Source: Oryzicola mucosus (GTDB lineage: Bacteria; Pseudomonadota; Alphaproteobacteria; Rhizobiales; Rhizobiaceae). Taken from it: a stretch of DNA of 64,000 nt. Shown here piece by piece: positions 23,458 through 31,525 of this stretch. Both the position numbers and the translations under genes were made by a program. The number at the start of each line of letters is the position of its first letter. Position 1 is the stretch's first letter. The notes beneath the pieces were generated by a model. It was given only the letters and a program-made list of their open reading frames with translations. It did no database searches and was not told the origin of the DNA. The DNA lies in NCBI RefSeq assembly GCF_014534685.1, contig NZ_JACVVX010000008.1:106540-170539 (forward strand). Direction: 5' to 3'.

Positions 23458-24837
23458 ATGACGAGCCCCCTGCAGCAGACGATAGAGCTGCTGAAAGCGC
23501 ATTTCGGCGAGCGGCTGTCTGTTGCCGATGCGGTGCGCGACCATCACGGCCACGACATGTCGCGTCAGCCGACCCGTTTGCCTGATGCCGTGGTTTTCGC
23601 CGAGAGCGAGGACGATGTCCAACGCGTGGTAGCATCCTGCTTCGAGCATGGTGTCCCGGTCACGCCGTTTGCCGCCGGCTCTTCGATGGAGGGTCACACG
23701 ATCCCTCTGAGGGGCGGCATCTCGCTGGATGTCAGCCGTATGAACCGCATCGTCGCGGTCAACAGCGAGGACTTCGACGCAGTGGTCGAAGCCGGCGTGA
23801 CGCGCAAGCAGTTGAATACCCACCTGCGCGACATGGGCCTGTTCTTTCCTGTCGATCCGGGCGCCGACGCCTCGCTTGGTGGCATGGCCTCGACGCGGGC
23901 GAGCGGTACCACGGCGGTCCGCTACGGTACGATGCGTGAGAATGTGTTGGCGCTGCGCGTCGTTACGCCCACCGGTGCGGTCATTGCCACCGGGCGGCGT
24001 GTCAAGAAATCGTCCACCGGCTACGACCTGACCAAGCTGTTCGTCGGCGCCGAGGGCACGCTGGGCGTCATCACCGAGGTGACAGTGCGGCTGCAGCCCA
24101 TCCCCGAGACGATTGCATCGGCGATCTGCACTTTCGAGACGATGCGCGGCGCGGTCGAAGCGGTGGTTGCCACGATGCAGAGCGGCATTCCCGTCGCCAG
24201 GATCGAGTTCCTCGACGAGGTCGCCGTCGATGCCGCCAATGCCCATTCCAATCTCGGTCTCAAACGGGCACCGACCTTGTTCCTCGAGTTTCATGGCAGT
24301 CCGCGCTGGGTCGAGGAGCAGTCGCAGTCGGTCGCAGCCATCGCCGCCGATTTCGGCGGCTCGGACTTTGCCTGGTCGACTCTGCCGGAAGACCGCGAAC
24401 GGCTGTGGAAGGCGCGGCACGAAACGATCTACGCCAACCAGTCGCTGCGGCCGGGCTGCAAGACCTACACGACGGATGTCTGCGTGCCGATCTCGCGTCT
24501 TGCCGAAGCTGTGCTTGCCGCGCGGGCCGATGTCGACCAGTCCTTCCTGACAGCTAAGATCATCGGCCATGTCGGCGACGGCAATTTCCATGTCGGCTAT
24601 CTCATCAAGCCGGAGATCGTCGAGGAGCTGGCGGAGGCGGAGCGCCTTGCTGAACGTCTCTATGCACGCGCGATGGAGATGGGGGGTACGTTCAGCGGCG
24701 AGCACGGCATCGGCATCACCAAGCTGCCGTATCTGCGCAGGGAGCATGGCGACGCGGTAGACGTGATGAACGCCATCAAGGCAGCGCTGGATCCGGCAGG
24801 CATCATGAACCCCGGCAAGCTGGGCCAGGTTGGTTAA
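23458..24837 (+). CDS. FAD-linked oxidase, D-lactate dehydrogenase/glycolate oxidase GlcD family
   Basis: A 459-residue protein of the VAO/PCMH family. The FAD-binding domain shows PFAAGSSMEGHTIPLRGG and DPGADASLGGMASTRASG. The C-terminal cap shows GHVGDGNFH and SGEHGIG, which are metal and substrate-site motifs of D-2-hydroxy-acid dehydrogenases. It should oxidise D-2-hydroxy acids to 2-oxo acids. Together with the FMN-type enzyme two genes upstream, both stereoisomers of one hydroxy acid can be funnelled to the same 2-oxo acid. It starts 4 bases after the preceding stop and ends the operon. Confidence 0.87.
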   Translation: MTSPLQQTIELLKAHFGERLSVADAVRDHHGHDMSRQPTRLPDAVVFAESEDDVQRVVASCFEHGVPVTPFAAGSSMEGHTIPLRGGISLDVSRMNRIVAVNSEDFDAVVEAGVTRKQLNTHLRDMGLFFPVDPGADASLGGMASTRASGTTAVRYGTMRENVLALRVVTPTGAVIATGRRVKKSSTGYDLTKLFVGAEGTLGVITEVTVRLQPIPETIASAICTFETMRGAVEAVVATMQSGIPVARIEFLDEVAVDAANAHSNLGLKRAPTLFLEFHGSPRWVEEQSQSVAAIAADFGGSDFAWSTLPEDRERLWKARHETIYANQSLRPGCKTYTTDVCVPISRLAEAVLAARADVDQSFLTAKIIGHVGDGNFHVGYLIKPEIVEELAEAERLAERLYARAMEMGGTFSGEHGIGITKLPYLRREHGDAVDVMNAIKAALDPAGIMNPGKLGQVG

Positions 24838-24853
24838 ATCACGTCCCCGCCAG

Positions 24854-24898
24854 TTGACCCGACATCATCAATCAATACATTATCAGGCAACCTGACAT
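24854..24898 (+). promoter_or_regulatory. Promoter and palindromic operator, copy 3, before the amidohydrolase
   Basis: TTGACC at 24854-24859 and TACATT at 24876-24881 (16-bp spacing) form a candidate promoter. Immediately downstream is TTATCAGG-CAA-CCTGACAT (24880-24898), 14 of 16 positions matching the consensus palindrome. The amidohydrolase therefore appears to have its own start site under the same regulator. Confidence 0.55.
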
Positions 24899-24912
24899 AT
24901 CGGAGGAACCCC

Positions 24913-25929
24913 ATGAAGAAGATCGATATCTTCAACCACATCTGGCCGAAGCCGTTCTTCGAGCGCCTCGTCAAGGAACTGGGCACCATGACCCAGATGA
25001 CCAAGCGCTCGGGCGACGTGCCGATGATGACCGATCTCGACCGCCGCTTCGAGGTCATGGACATGTTCGGGGGCGACTATCAGCAAATTCTCTCTCTGGC
25101 CTCGCCGCCGCTTGAAAAATTCGCCGGGCCGGACGTGGCGCTCGAACTGTCGCAGATCGGCTCGGACTCCATGGCCGAACTGGTGCAGAAATACCCGGAT
25201 CGCTTTCCCGCCTTTGTCGCCACAGCGCCGATGAACAATCCCGACGCGATGGTCGAGGAAAGCCGCCGCGCGATCGAGGATCTCGGCGCTGTCGGGGTGC
25301 AGATATTCACCAACATCAACGGCAAGCCGGTGGATCTTCCGGAGTTCGAACCGTTCTTCGACTATATGGCGAAATCCGGTAAGCCGATCTTCCTGCATCC
25401 GGCACGAACGCAGGAGTTCTCCGATTATGAGACCGAGAAGCGCTCCGAATACGAGATATTCTGGACTCTCGGCTGGCCATACGAAACCTCGGCCACCATG
25501 GCGCGCATGGTGTTCTCCCGCATGTTCGACAAGTTCTCCGGCCTGAAGGTGCTGACCCACCACGCCGGCGGCATGATCCCGTTTTTCGAGGGTCGCGTCG
25601 GCGCAGGCTGGGACCAGATGGGCAAGCGCACTTCCGACCGCGATCTGCGGCCGGTGCTGTCGGCATTGAAAAGGCCGCATCTCGAGTATTTCAAGGAATT
25701 CTATGCCGACACCGCCTCTTTTGGGTCGCGGAAGGCGATCGAGCACGCAGTCGAGTTCTTCGGCGAGGATCGCGTCGTGTTCGCTTCGGATGCACCCTTC
25801 GATCCAGAAGGCGGGCCGATGTATATTCGCGAGACGTTGAAGATTCTCGATGCGCTCGATATCACCGACGAGCTTCGCAACAAGCTGTATCATGGCAATG
25901 CCGAGAAACTGCTCGGCTTGAAAGGGTAG
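24913..25929 (+). CDS. Amidohydrolase-2 family protein (ACMSD/hydroxybenzoate decarboxylase-like)
   Basis: A 338-residue TIM-barrel protein of the Amidohydro_2 family, which includes ACMS decarboxylase, gamma-resorcylate and 5-carboxyvanillate decarboxylases, and LigY-like ring-fission hydrolases. Metal-site features are visible: IFLHPAR, LTHHAGGMIPFFEGR and FASDAPFD. At the N-terminus the usual HxH after strand 1 reads DIFNHIWP, so the first metal His is Phe. A CGGAGG ribosome site precedes the ATG. It could decarboxylate an aromatic acid or hydrolyse a ring-opened product made by the island; the exact reaction is unknown. Confidence 0.75.
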   Translation: MKKIDIFNHIWPKPFFERLVKELGTMTQMTKRSGDVPMMTDLDRRFEVMDMFGGDYQQILSLASPPLEKFAGPDVALELSQIGSDSMAELVQKYPDRFPAFVATAPMNNPDAMVEESRRAIEDLGAVGVQIFTNINGKPVDLPEFEPFFDYMAKSGKPIFLHPARTQEFSDYETEKRSEYEIFWTLGWPYETSATMARMVFSRMFDKFSGLKVLTHHAGGMIPFFEGRVGAGWDQMGKRTSDRDLRPVLSALKRPHLEYFKEFYADTASFGSRKAIEHAVEFFGEDRVVFASDAPFDPEGGPMYIRETLKILDALDITDELRNKLYHGNAEKLLGLKG

Positions 25930-25984
25930 GGTCAGGACCTGTTAATATGGTCGAAATGGTGTGAGGCTATTTGGCTGGGTACAT

Positions 25985-26031
25985 TCGCATGCGCCGAAAA
26001 AGTTGCAGACTTTTTCGATAAGCGCATGCGA
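25985..26031. terminator. Large two-part hairpin downstream of the amidohydrolase
   Basis: A palindromic 10-bp GC-rich stem enclosing a second 9-bp stem whose arms contain A5 and T5 runs. It could act as a bidirectional terminator or be one copy of a dispersed palindromic repeat; only one copy is seen here. Confidence 0.5.
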
Positions 26032-26049
26032 GAACCTTCATTCTAGTAT

Positions 26050-26067
26050 TTTTTCGCAAGCGAAAAA
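26050..26067. terminator. Hairpin with T-run, likely bidirectional terminator
   Basis: Stem TTTTTCGC/GCGAAAAA with a 2-nt loop, lying between two convergent genes. The T- and A-runs make it suitable for either strand. Confidence 0.5.
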
Positions 26068-26283
26068 TGCATGAGCGGAGGCGAAGGAAATGTTGACCAT
26101 TTTCGAGCCTGCGTGACGCAGTTGCCGGTCAAATGGACTACATCCTCCGGACGCCGAAACGGCTGTGACCTGCGGCGTCGAACCGCTCGGTCGGTGGATA
26201 GACATCGACCTTCCCGCTTCTCCGGGCATCTCTTTGCCGTTTCAGGCGCCATTTCGATCATCTTAAGGGGTTCTGAACCCTAG

Positions 26284-26784
26284 CTACCCCGCCGGCTCAT
26301 CTCGCGTGCGCAGATGCCGCGCGAGATCGCGGGCGAGTTCTGCCAGCCTGCGATAGTCTTCTTCGGGCATCGCGCCGAAGACATCCTGTTCGACAGCATC
26401 GGCGAGCGCATCGCATTTCGAAAGCATGTCGCGGCCGGTATCTGTGACGTTCATGCGCAGAATCCTGCGGTTCGCCGGATCGGCCTTCCTGACGATGAGA
26501 TCGCGGCGCTCCAAGGCGGAGATGAGTTCGTTCATCGTCTGCGGCGTGACATAGAAACGCCGCGAGAGTTCCGCCGACGACAGCCCCGCATGAGCGCCTA
26601 TAACGCTGAGCACCGTATATTGGATGCCCGTCATCTCCATGACGCCCAGCGCCGCGTCAAGCCGGCTGCGGACGGCATGGTTCGCCTGATTGAGAAAGAA
26701 CATAGCGCGCGGCCGCAGGATCTTGCGGTCGGCCTTGGCTGAAGTCTTGGTCTTGGACAATGCAGTCTGCCCCTCTTTCCTCAA
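26284..26784 (-). CDS. MarR family transcriptional regulator
   Basis: A 166-residue protein with the MarR winged helix: QYTVLSVIGAHAGLSSAELSRRFYVTPQTMNELISALERRDLIVR, then the wing ADPANRRILRMNVTDTGRDML. The N-terminal ~25 residues are Lys/Arg-rich. MarR proteins of hydroxycinnamate pathways (FerC, CouR, HcaR) repress until a hydroxycinnamoyl-CoA or the free acid binds. This one sits in the middle of an aromatic island whose promoters carry the ATATCAGG-N3-CCTGATAT palindrome, and it is the best candidate to bind it. No clear copy is seen before its own start, so autoregulation is not evident. Confidence 0.88.
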   Translation of the reverse strand: MRKEGQTALSKTKTSAKADRKILRPRAMFFLNQANHAVRSRLDAALGVMEMTGIQYTVLSVIGAHAGLSSAELSRRFYVTPQTMNELISALERRDLIVRKADPANRRILRMNVTDTGRDMLSKCDALADAVEQDVFGAMPEEDYRRLAELARDLARHLRTRDEPAG

Positions 26785-26896
26785 TCCGGCCTAACCGAGA
26801 AGAGCCGCCACTGCAAGCATACGGGACGCATGCTATCTTGCCGGAACGCGTTTATACGGAGAAGAAAGGGCATGCGCTTGATCGACCTTGGAACAA

Positions 26897-26922
26897 GGGC
26901 GCCGGCGTTTACGCCGACGCCC
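26897..26922 (-). terminator. Hairpin terminator after the tctC-like gene
   Basis: On the minus strand, an 11-bp stem (GGGCGTCGGCG/CGCCGGCGCCC, one mismatch) with a 4-nt loop lies 20 bases past the stop codon and is followed by TTGTT. Confidence 0.6.
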
Positions 26923-26942
26923 TATGGTCGAGGTATTTCCGA

Positions 26943-27932
26943 TCACTGAGCCGGTATCTTCGCCACTTCGACGAGGCGCTTCCACTCCGTAATGGTGTCT
27001 TCCATCAGCTTCTGCGACTCCTCCGGAGTCGAGATGTAGGGGTCGCCGCCCTGCTTCATGAGGAATTCCTTCGTCGCATCCTCGGCAAGCACCTTGTTGA
27101 ACCAGCCGTTGATCGTGGTGGCGACATCGGCGGGCACGCCGGCCGGCACCATAACTCCCCACCAGCCGAGTTGGTCGATGTCGTAGCCCTGCTCCTTGAA
27201 GGTGGGAACGTCGGGGATGCCCTGAAGCCGTTCGCCAGCGCCTACGGCCAGAACCCGGAAACGGTCGCCGCGCACCTGCGACAGGGCGAAGACCGGATCA
27301 TGCACGCCGAAATCGACCTGCCCGCTCAGCATATCGTTGACCGAATCCGATGCGGTTCCATAGGAGACGGGGAGCGTCTCTAGGCCGGCAAGCTGCTTGA
27401 ACTCCTCGGCCAGAACCCTGCCGGACGTCGCATTGACGGCATAGGAGCCCTTGTCGCCTTTCGCTTTCTGATCCGCGACAAGATCGGCCAGCGTCTGGTA
27501 GGGGCTGTCCTTGCGCACGGTGACCATGAAGGCCTGCTTGTTGACGGTCGCAATCGTATGCAGATCCTTGGCGGCGTCCACCGGCGGCTTTTTCATCAGC
27601 CACATATTGCCCGCGACCGAATTGCCGGAATGCACGAAGATCGTATGGCCGTCGGCCGGCGCGCGGGCGGTGAACTGGCTCGCAATGCCACCGGCGGCGC
27701 CGGGCTTGTTCTCGACGATGACCGTCTGTCCGGAGACCGCAGCCACCTTGTCGGCAAAGAAGCGGACGAGAACGTCCGCGCCGCTGCCCGCCGGAAAAGC
27801 GCAGATGAAGCTGATGTTCTTGCTGGGATAGCCGCTTTGGGCGAAGGCAAGCCCTGGCGCAAGCAGCACCGCGCCGCCGAGCGCGAGGGCCAGCGCCTTA
27901 CGGCGTGTAATGGAAAACTGGTGGTCGGACAT
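26943..27932 (-). CDS. Tripartite tricarboxylate transporter substrate-binding protein (TctC/Bug family)
   Basis: A 329-residue secreted protein. The N-terminus MSDHQFSITRRKALALALGG contains twin arginines and a hydrophobic stretch ending in AFA, so Tat or Sec export is possible. The mature Bug domain begins YPSKNISFICAFPAGSGADVLVRFFADKV, with family motifs GGIAS and DFGVHD. It binds a carboxylate in the periplasm for TctA/TctB. It is the third gene of the minus-strand unit, 56 bases after TctA, with AGGAGG before the ATG. Given the aromatic genes around it, an aromatic carboxylate is likely (as for terephthalate uptake by TphC), but this is inference. Confidence 0.88.
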   Translation of the reverse strand: MSDHQFSITRRKALALALGGAVLLAPGLAFAQSGYPSKNISFICAFPAGSGADVLVRFFADKVAAVSGQTVIVENKPGAAGGIASQFTARAPADGHTIFVHSGNSVAGNMWLMKKPPVDAAKDLHTIATVNKQAFMVTVRKDSPYQTLADLVADQKAKGDKGSYAVNATSGRVLAEEFKQLAGLETLPVSYGTASDSVNDMLSGQVDFGVHDPVFALSQVRGDRFRVLAVGAGERLQGIPDVPTFKEQGYDIDQLGWWGVMVPAGVPADVATTINGWFNKVLAEDATKEFLMKQGGDPYISTPEESQKLMEDTITEWKRLVEVAKIPAQ

Positions 27933-27988
27933 TCTCTTCTCCTCCTGGGTGATTTTTATGTACGGCACGAATGGATGCGAAAGCGGGC

Positions 27989-29494
27989 CTAATCCTCCTG
28001 GAAGGCCACCTCGCGGGTCTTGCGAAACTGCGGCAGCACGATCAGCAGGATCATCAGCAGCGTGGCTGCCAGCAGCACTGCCGAGATCGGCCGGTCGAGG
28101 AAGATCATCGGATCCCCGCGCGAAAGGGTGAGCGAGCGCCGGAGATTGGTTTCCATCAGCGGTCCGAGGATGAAGCCGAGGACCAGCGGAGCCGGTTCGC
28201 AGCCGAATTTCATCAGAATGTAGCCGAAGACCGCAAAGACCATCATCAGCACCATCATGAAGGGCTCGGTGCTGGTCGAATAGACGCCGACAGCGCAGAA
28301 CAGCAGGATTGCCGGATAGAGGAAGCGGTACGGCACCGAGAGCAGCTTCACCCAGATGCCGAGCAAAGGCAGGTTGATGATGACCAGCATCAGATTGCCG
28401 ATCCACATTGAAGCAACCATGCCCCAGAACAATTCCGGCCGTGCGGTCATGACGGCGGCGCCGGGCTGGATGCCCTGGATGATCATCGCGCCCATCATGA
28501 TCGCCATCACCGGGTTGGACGGAATGCCGAGGGTGAGCAGGGGAATGAAGGATGTCTGCGCCGCGGCATTGTTGGCTGCCTCCGGCCCCGCCACGCCTTC
28601 AATGGCGCCCGTCCCGAATCTCTCAGGCTGCCGCGTGATCTTCTTTTCGACCGTATAGCTGGCGAAAGAAGCCAGCACCGCCCCGCCACCGGGAAGGATG
28701 CCGAGCACGGACCCGATGCCCGTGCCTCTGAGCGCCGCCGGCCAGGCCAGGCGGAACTCCTCGCGCGTCGGCCAGACGTCGCGCAGGCGGGTCGAGATCG
28801 GGGCTCGTTTGGCCGGCGGATTCTCGAGGTTGCGGATGATCTCGACGATGCCGTAGAGCCCGAGCACGAGCGGCAGGAAATCGATGCCTTCCCACAGGCC
28901 GTTGATGTCGAACGTGTAGCGTGTCAGGCCGGTGTTGACGTCGGTGCCGACGAGGCCGAGCAGCAGGCCGATGAGCACCATGGCGACTGCTTTCAGCACC
29001 GACCCGTGCGCCAAGACGACTGCCATCACAAGTCCGAGCACCATCAGCGAGAAATAGTCCGGCGAGGTGAACTGCTGGGCGATTTTGGAGAGCAATGGCC
29101 CGAAGCCGGCGAGGAAGACGGTTCCGACGCAGCCGGCAAAGAACGAGGCTAGCGCGGCGGTTGCGAGCGCCGATCCGGCACGGCCGCGCTTGGCCATTTG
29201 ATGGCCCTCGATACAGGTCACCACCGAGGACGCTTCGCCCGGCATGTTGACCAGGATCGAGGTGGTCGAACCGCCGTATTGGGCACCGTAATAGATGCCG
29301 GCCATCATGATGAGCGCTGACAGCGGATCGAGCCCGAAGGTGATGGGCAGCAGGATGGCCAGGGTTGGAATAGGCCCAATGCCGGGCAGAACGCCGATCA
29401 GCGTGCCGAGCAACACGCCGATCAGGCAGAACAGCAGGTTTTGCCACGAGGCGGCGGCGGCGAAACCCGTCGCCAGATGATCGATCATTTCCAT
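27989..29494 (-). CDS. Tripartite tricarboxylate transporter, large permease (TctA family)
   Basis: A 501-residue membrane protein with about 11-12 hydrophobic segments. TctA hallmarks are GVLPGIGPIPTLAILLPITFGLDPLSALIMMAGIYYGA read in pieces (GVLPGIGP, YYGAQYGGS), STSILVNMPGE and GILPGGGAVLASF. It catalyses proton- or sodium-coupled uptake with TctB. Its ATG directly follows the TctB stop, so the order is tctB-tctA-tctC. Confidence 0.92.
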   Translation of the reverse strand: MEMIDHLATGFAAAASWQNLLFCLIGVLLGTLIGVLPGIGPIPTLAILLPITFGLDPLSALIMMAGIYYGAQYGGSTTSILVNMPGEASSVVTCIEGHQMAKRGRAGSALATAALASFFAGCVGTVFLAGFGPLLSKIAQQFTSPDYFSLMVLGLVMAVVLAHGSVLKAVAMVLIGLLLGLVGTDVNTGLTRYTFDINGLWEGIDFLPLVLGLYGIVEIIRNLENPPAKRAPISTRLRDVWPTREEFRLAWPAALRGTGIGSVLGILPGGGAVLASFASYTVEKKITRQPERFGTGAIEGVAGPEAANNAAAQTSFIPLLTLGIPSNPVMAIMMGAMIIQGIQPGAAVMTARPELFWGMVASMWIGNLMLVIINLPLLGIWVKLLSVPYRFLYPAILLFCAVGVYSTSTEPFMMVLMMVFAVFGYILMKFGCEPAPLVLGFILGPLMETNLRRSLTLSRGDPMIFLDRPISAVLLAATLLMILLIVLPQFRKTREVAFQED

Positions 29495-29947
29495 CTAGCC
29501 ATTCCACCACAGCGGCATCGGCTGGTTGAGGCCGAACACGAACACGACTGCCACGAAAATCGCGACGCAGACGGCGAAGATCAGGGTCTCGACGATCCTG
29601 ACGTGCGGCCGGGCATAAGCCGCCACGATCATCATCAGGATCGAGGTTAGTACGACGCCGATCTGGCTGATGAGAAAACCGAAGACGGCGAGCGCGACGA
29701 GCAGCATGAAGATCGGTCGGAACTGCACCCGCTCAATCGCAGGGCCTTCGACCAAAAACGCCCGGCCCGCGACGATCGCTCCGATGACAACGATGAAACA
29801 GGAAATGAGAATCGGGAAATAGCCGGGACCCATGTTTCGCGCGCTGCCGAAATCGAGATCGCGGCCGAGAAAGATACCCGCCAGCCCGAACAGCAGAAAC
29901 AGTATTCCCGCGCCAAGATCCTGCGGGCTCCTCACCTTGATCATCAA
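29495..29947 (-). CDS. Tripartite tricarboxylate transporter, small permease (TctB family)
   Basis: A 150-residue membrane protein with four hydrophobic segments and the TctB opening GAGILFLLFGLAGIFLGRDL, GSARNMGPGYFP. It is the first gene of the tctBAC unit, divergent from the flavin monooxygenase gene across a 357-bp regulatory region. Confidence 0.88.
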   Translation of the reverse strand: MMIKVRSPQDLGAGILFLLFGLAGIFLGRDLDFGSARNMGPGYFPILISCFIVVIGAIVAGRAFLVEGPAIERVQFRPIFMLLVALAVFGFLISQIGVVLTSILMMIVAAYARPHVRIVETLIFAVCVAIFVAVVFVFGLNQPMPLWWNG

Positions 29948-30123
29948 TCTCCTCCCGGGTCTATGTCACTCCAGTGCGTCGCTGTCTTCACCGTATGGCT
30001 CACTTAGGTGACAGAGACCTTCTCCCGAGGTCGCTCGTCGTGGCCAACTCGATTTGATTATTTCAAAGCGCCGCACATCGTTCGCTTGCCGTTTTCCCGT
30101 GCTTCAAATCTGGCAGATCACAT

Positions 30124-30177
30124 GGTACCCATATATCAGGACACCTTACATCCAATGTCAATGCGGACATTGGATGT
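30124..30177. promoter_or_regulatory. Divergent regulatory region: palindromic operator copy 4 and a 12-6-12 inverted repeat
   Basis: The gap 29948-30304 separates tctBAC from the monooxygenase-iclR operon. ATATCAGG-ACA-CCTTACAT (30133-30151) matches the island palindrome at 14 of 16 positions. Overlapping it is a perfect 12-bp inverted repeat, ACATCCAATGTC-N6-GACATTGGATGT (30148-30177), a likely IclR-family operator. The preceding 14 bases GGTACCCATATATC also occur, inverted, at operator copy 5. Nothing else is seen in the gap except a candidate promoter at 30191. Confidence 0.65.
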
Positions 30178-30190
30178 CCTGCCAACAAGA

Positions 30191-30219
30191 TTGACCGATG
30201 GTCAGTCATTGGATTTAAG
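30191..30219 (+). promoter_or_regulatory. Candidate promoter of the flavin monooxygenase operon
   Basis: TTGACC (30191-30196) and TTTAAG (30214-30219) are 17 bp apart, 85-115 bases before the ATG and just downstream of the 12-6-12 inverted repeat. Confidence 0.4.
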
Positions 30220-30304
30220 CAAATTGAGTTATACTCTGTCAAAACGAAATTGACATCGATCAGGTTGCGTTTCATCCTTCACGTCAATTCGGAGTGTCCC
30301 AGGC

Positions 30305-31525
30305 ATGAAAATCTCGATCGTCGGAGGCGGTATCGGCGGGCTCACTGCAGCGCTTGGGTTGCTGCGGCAGGGTTTCGATGTTGAAGTCTTCGAGCAGGCG
30401 CCGGAGCTTCGAGAGGTTGGCGCGGGTGTCCAGATCAGTGCCAACGGTACACGTGTCCTGTTTGCTCTCGGCCTTGAAAAAGAAATCATGGACGTCGCCA
30501 GCGAGCCGGGCGGCAAGCAAATCCGTCTATGGAACACCGGCAAGACATGGAAGCTGTTCGATCTCGGCCCGGTATCGGTAGCACAGTACGGCTTTCCCTA
30601 CATCACGATCCATCGAAACGACCTGCACCAGGCCCTCGCGGCCGGTATCCGAAAAATCGCTCCCGACGCGATCAAGCTCGGCATGAAGTGCATTGGCGTC
30701 GACCAGACTTCGCGAACGGTGACGCTGCGCTTCGCCGACGGTGCCACGGCCGCATCCGATATCGCAATCGGCGCCGATGGCGTGCATTCGGTGATCCGTG
30801 AAGCGCTCTTCGGCGTCGACAAGCCGACATTTACCGGCATCGTCGCCTGGCGCGGTGTCATTCCGGTCGACCGGCTTCCGGAACGCTTCCACCTGCCCGT
30901 CGGCACGAACTGGATCGGACCGGGCGGACACGTCATCCACTATCTGCTGCGGCGCGGCGAACTGATGAATTATGTGTCGGTTGTCGAGCGGGACAACTGG
31001 CAGGTCGAGTCATGGTCGGTGGCGGGAACTGTCGAGGAATGCCTCGCCGACTACCAAGGCTGGCATGAGGACGTGCACACGCTGATCAAGGCTATCGACA
31101 CACCCTACAAGTGGGCTCTGATGCTGCGCCAGCCGATGAAGCACTGGACACAGGGCCGGGTCACGCTGCTGGGCGACGCGTGCCATCCGACGCTGCCTTT
31201 CCTGGCGCAGGGGGCGGCGATGGCGATAGAAGACGGTTTCGTTCTCGCACGAGCGCTGGCCGCCAATGGCGACGACCATCGCTCGGCATTCCGACATTAC
31301 GAGGCGGCGCGCAACGACCGCACTTCGAAAATCGTCAAGGGCGCGGAGTCCAATCTCGGCCGCTTCCACAATCCGGCGCTGTCGGACACGGCACTTGCGG
31401 ACGCCTATATCAACGCCGAATGGGAGGAATCCAAGGTCCGGCAGCGCTACGAGTGGCTTTTCACCTATGACGCAACCACAGTACCTGTCTCCGCAGGTCT
31501 TACCACGAGTGTGAACGCGTCATGA
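30305..31525 (+). CDS. FAD-dependent aromatic monooxygenase (salicylate/hydroxybenzoate hydroxylase family)
   Basis: A 406-residue class A flavoprotein hydroxylase. It has the N-terminal dinucleotide site ISIVGGGIGGLTAALGL, the DG motif GADGVHSVIRE and the GD motif VTLLGDACHPTLPF. The length and spacing match salicylate 1-hydroxylase, 3-hydroxybenzoate 6-hydroxylase and 6-hydroxynicotinate 3-monooxygenase. It hydroxylates an aromatic acid with NAD(P)H and O2. It is coupled to an IclR regulator by an ATGA overlap and is divergent from a carboxylate uptake system, so the transporter probably brings in its substrate. Confidence 0.87.
   Translation: MKISIVGGGIGGLTAALGLLRQGFDVEVFEQAPELREVGAGVQISANGTRVLFALGLEKEIMDVASEPGGKQIRLWNTGKTWKLFDLGPVSVAQYGFPYITIHRNDLHQALAAGIRKIAPDAIKLGMKCIGVDQTSRTVTLRFADGATAASDIAIGADGVHSVIREALFGVDKPTFTGIVAWRGVIPVDRLPERFHLPVGTNWIGPGGHVIHYLLRRGELMNYVSVVERDNWQVESWSVAGTVEECLADYQGWHEDVHTLIKAIDTPYKWALMLRQPMKHWTQGRVTLLGDACHPTLPFLAQGAAMAIEDGFVLARALAANGDDHRSAFRHYEAARNDRTSKIVKGAESNLGRFHNPALSDTALADAYINAEWEESKVRQRYEWLFTYDATTVPVSAGLTTSVNAS

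Larger units (their letters stand above)
25930..26283. other. Gene-free region with two hairpins
   Basis: A 354-bp gap between the convergent amidohydrolase and MarR genes. Hairpin one (25985-26031) has an outer 10-bp stem TCGCATGCGC/GCGCATGCGA and inner 9-bp stem CGAAAAAGT/ACTTTTTCG. Hairpin two (26050-26067) is TTTTTCGC-AA-GCGAAAAA. The remaining ~200 bases show no gene or motif that I recognise. Confidence 0.6.
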
